Below, piece by piece: positions 4,155 to 5,006 of a stretch of 5,006 bases of DNA (within the stretch, counting starts at the first letter, position 1; every line of letters begins with the position of its first letter). The DNA comes from JBBQIY01 sp964618405 (lineage in GTDB: Bacteria; Verrucomicrobiota; Kiritimatiellia; RFP12; UBA3636): NCBI GenBank assembly GCA_964618405.1, contig CAZUAY010000286.1, positions 1 through 5,006 of the forward strand, read 5' to 3'. Made by a program: the position numbers and the translations under genes. The notes below the pieces were generated by a model that searched no databases, was not told the DNA's origin, and was given only the letters and a program-made list of their open reading frames with translations.

Positions 4155-5006
4155 ATGAATTTGATATATGATCGAAGTGCCGTAGCTCCGGAAATAGCCG
4201 CTTTGTTACAGGAGCTGGCAAAGGAATATCCTATTCGCAGCAACGGCGAGGGGTTGCGGTTCCACGTTATTCTTGGTTTACGAGTTGGGATGATCCGTCG
4301 GGCGTTTTGTCGAACGCGTTTTTGGCGACCAATGCCTTTACGATGCCTGCGGTGGACGTCCTGGTTTCGGCTTACTACGAAAATGAAGCGGAAGGCGAGG
4401 ATATCGCCTATGTGATTCAGCGCGCCTTCGGGTTGCCGGACTGCGTCATGCCGTTGGCCGGCGTGGCGGATGCCGTGTCGCTTGCGGATGGTTTTCTCAC
4501 GATTTCCGGCTTCGTTCTGGGGGACGGCACCAATGCGGCATTCTCCGTTAAAACTTCCGGAAACGGACAACTTGTTTTCCAGTGGAATGTTTCCTCGACG
4601 TTGGATACGGATATTGCCGCTTACGCGCTGGACGGGACCGATCAAGCGTACTACAGCGGAAAGTCGAACCCCTGGGTCTGGATGACGAACACCATCACCG
4701 ACGGCAGAGACCATATCTGGACCTTCTCCTATACAAAGGATGCCAGCGGGAAGTCCGGAAGCGATTCTCTGTGGGTTTCCGACATCACTTGGCGAGGTGC
4801 CCTTCCTTCTGCAGCGGTGGTGGACGGTGTGGCGCTGGATACGCGTTTTTTGACGGAGAACGGATACCTTTCAGCATCGGATTACGCCTCCCGGGAAGAG
4901 CTTGCTTCTCTGTGGCGTTCCCCGGGGGCAAACGGAAAATCGCTGAAGGAGAATTTCATTGCGGGGCTCGATCCCACCCGTCCGGATTCCGAATTTGTAG
5001 TGGACA
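4155..5006 (+). CDS. Beta-sandwich surface-type protein, apparently frameshifted, 3' end outside the window
   Basis: The ATG at 4155 has GAAAGGA (4143-4149) 5 nt upstream and begins MNLIYDRSAVAPEIAALLQE. After NGEG the frame loses sense and stops at 4416, while the -1 frame (codons starting 4253, 4256 and so on) is open from 4172 to the edge and continues naturally as VAVPRYSWFTSWDDPSG. One extra G in the GGGG at 4250-4253 would join them into at least 284 residues. In that joined protein, residues about 95-214 form a beta-sandwich with FQWNVSS (W144), then TFSYTKDASG and WVSDITW (207-213). I associate this pattern with secreted proteins of Kiritimatiellota and Lentisphaerota. IAGLDPTRPDSEF begins at 269, another hallmark of such proteins. 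No signal peptide is visible at the 4155 start, which is odd for this type. Without the frame join, the nearest in-frame ATG is at 4343. Function unknown; possibly carbohydrate or surface binding. Confidence 0.6.

Noticed and set aside
4141..4158. Six-codon upstream frame ATGAAAGGATCGAGATGA overlapping the start at 4155
   Set aside because: It has no ribosome binding site of its own and is made of the Shine-Dalgarno sequence of the real gene; chance overlap.
4139..4714. A 191-codon - strand frame opposite the right-hand gene
   Set aside because: It is Arg- and Ile-rich with no domain, and the opposite strand carries the recognisable beta-sandwich motifs, so it is a shadow.
1..5006. CRISPR array, tRNA or rRNA gene, toxin-antitoxin pair or phage module
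   Set aside because: No spaced identical repeats, no cloverleaf or rRNA sequence and no recognisable defence or phage protein were found on either strand.

Overview
The window most likely comes from a gut or sediment bacterium of the Kiritimatiellota/Lentisphaerota branch of the PVC group. This rests on the protein that runs off the right edge. It has a secreted-type beta-sandwich ending in W-V-S-D-I-T-W and a following IAGLDPTRPDSEF motif, a style I associate with large surface proteins of those phyla. A GGGGTCTGTCCCC hairpin at 769-781 also fits a PVC or deltaproteobacterial genome. The assignment is an inference from style, not from a marker gene.

Layout, left to right. Positions 3-188 are the last 61 codons of an unrecognised + strand gene. 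A small membrane-anchored hypothetical protein (213-635, +) follows 24 nt later with its own ribosome binding site. This block looks AT-richer than the rest. Positions 636-1065 hold no convincing gene. They carry a REP-like hairpin, two more GC hairpins, a short tandem repeat and a 27-codon orphan that reads like the tail of a lost gene. This is the zone where the + strand block and the - strand operon converge.

The best-understood part is a two-gene operon on the - strand. It is transcribed from about 3845 towards 1066: an FGGY carbohydrate kinase closest to sedoheptulokinase (start re-assigned to 3779), then a cytoplasmic GH32-like glycosidase (start re-assigned to 2331) after a 23-nt gap. 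Together they suggest that an imported ketose-containing glycoside is hydrolysed in the cytoplasm and the released sugar is phosphorylated. The real substrate is open, and fructose or sedoheptulose glycosides are the obvious candidates. No transporter or regulator lies in the window.

The 3849-4154 gap is a divergent control region. It contains two 34-bp boxes, 27/34 identical and facing outward, each with a -35-like TAGACA and a -10-like (G/T)ATAAT. A perfect 9-bp inverted repeat and a 10-bp direct repeat lie between the boxes. On the right, a + strand gene starts at 4155 with a good ribosome binding site, but its reading frame appears to break at a GGGG run (4250-4253). It continues in another frame to the window edge and encodes a beta-sandwich protein with no visible signal peptide.
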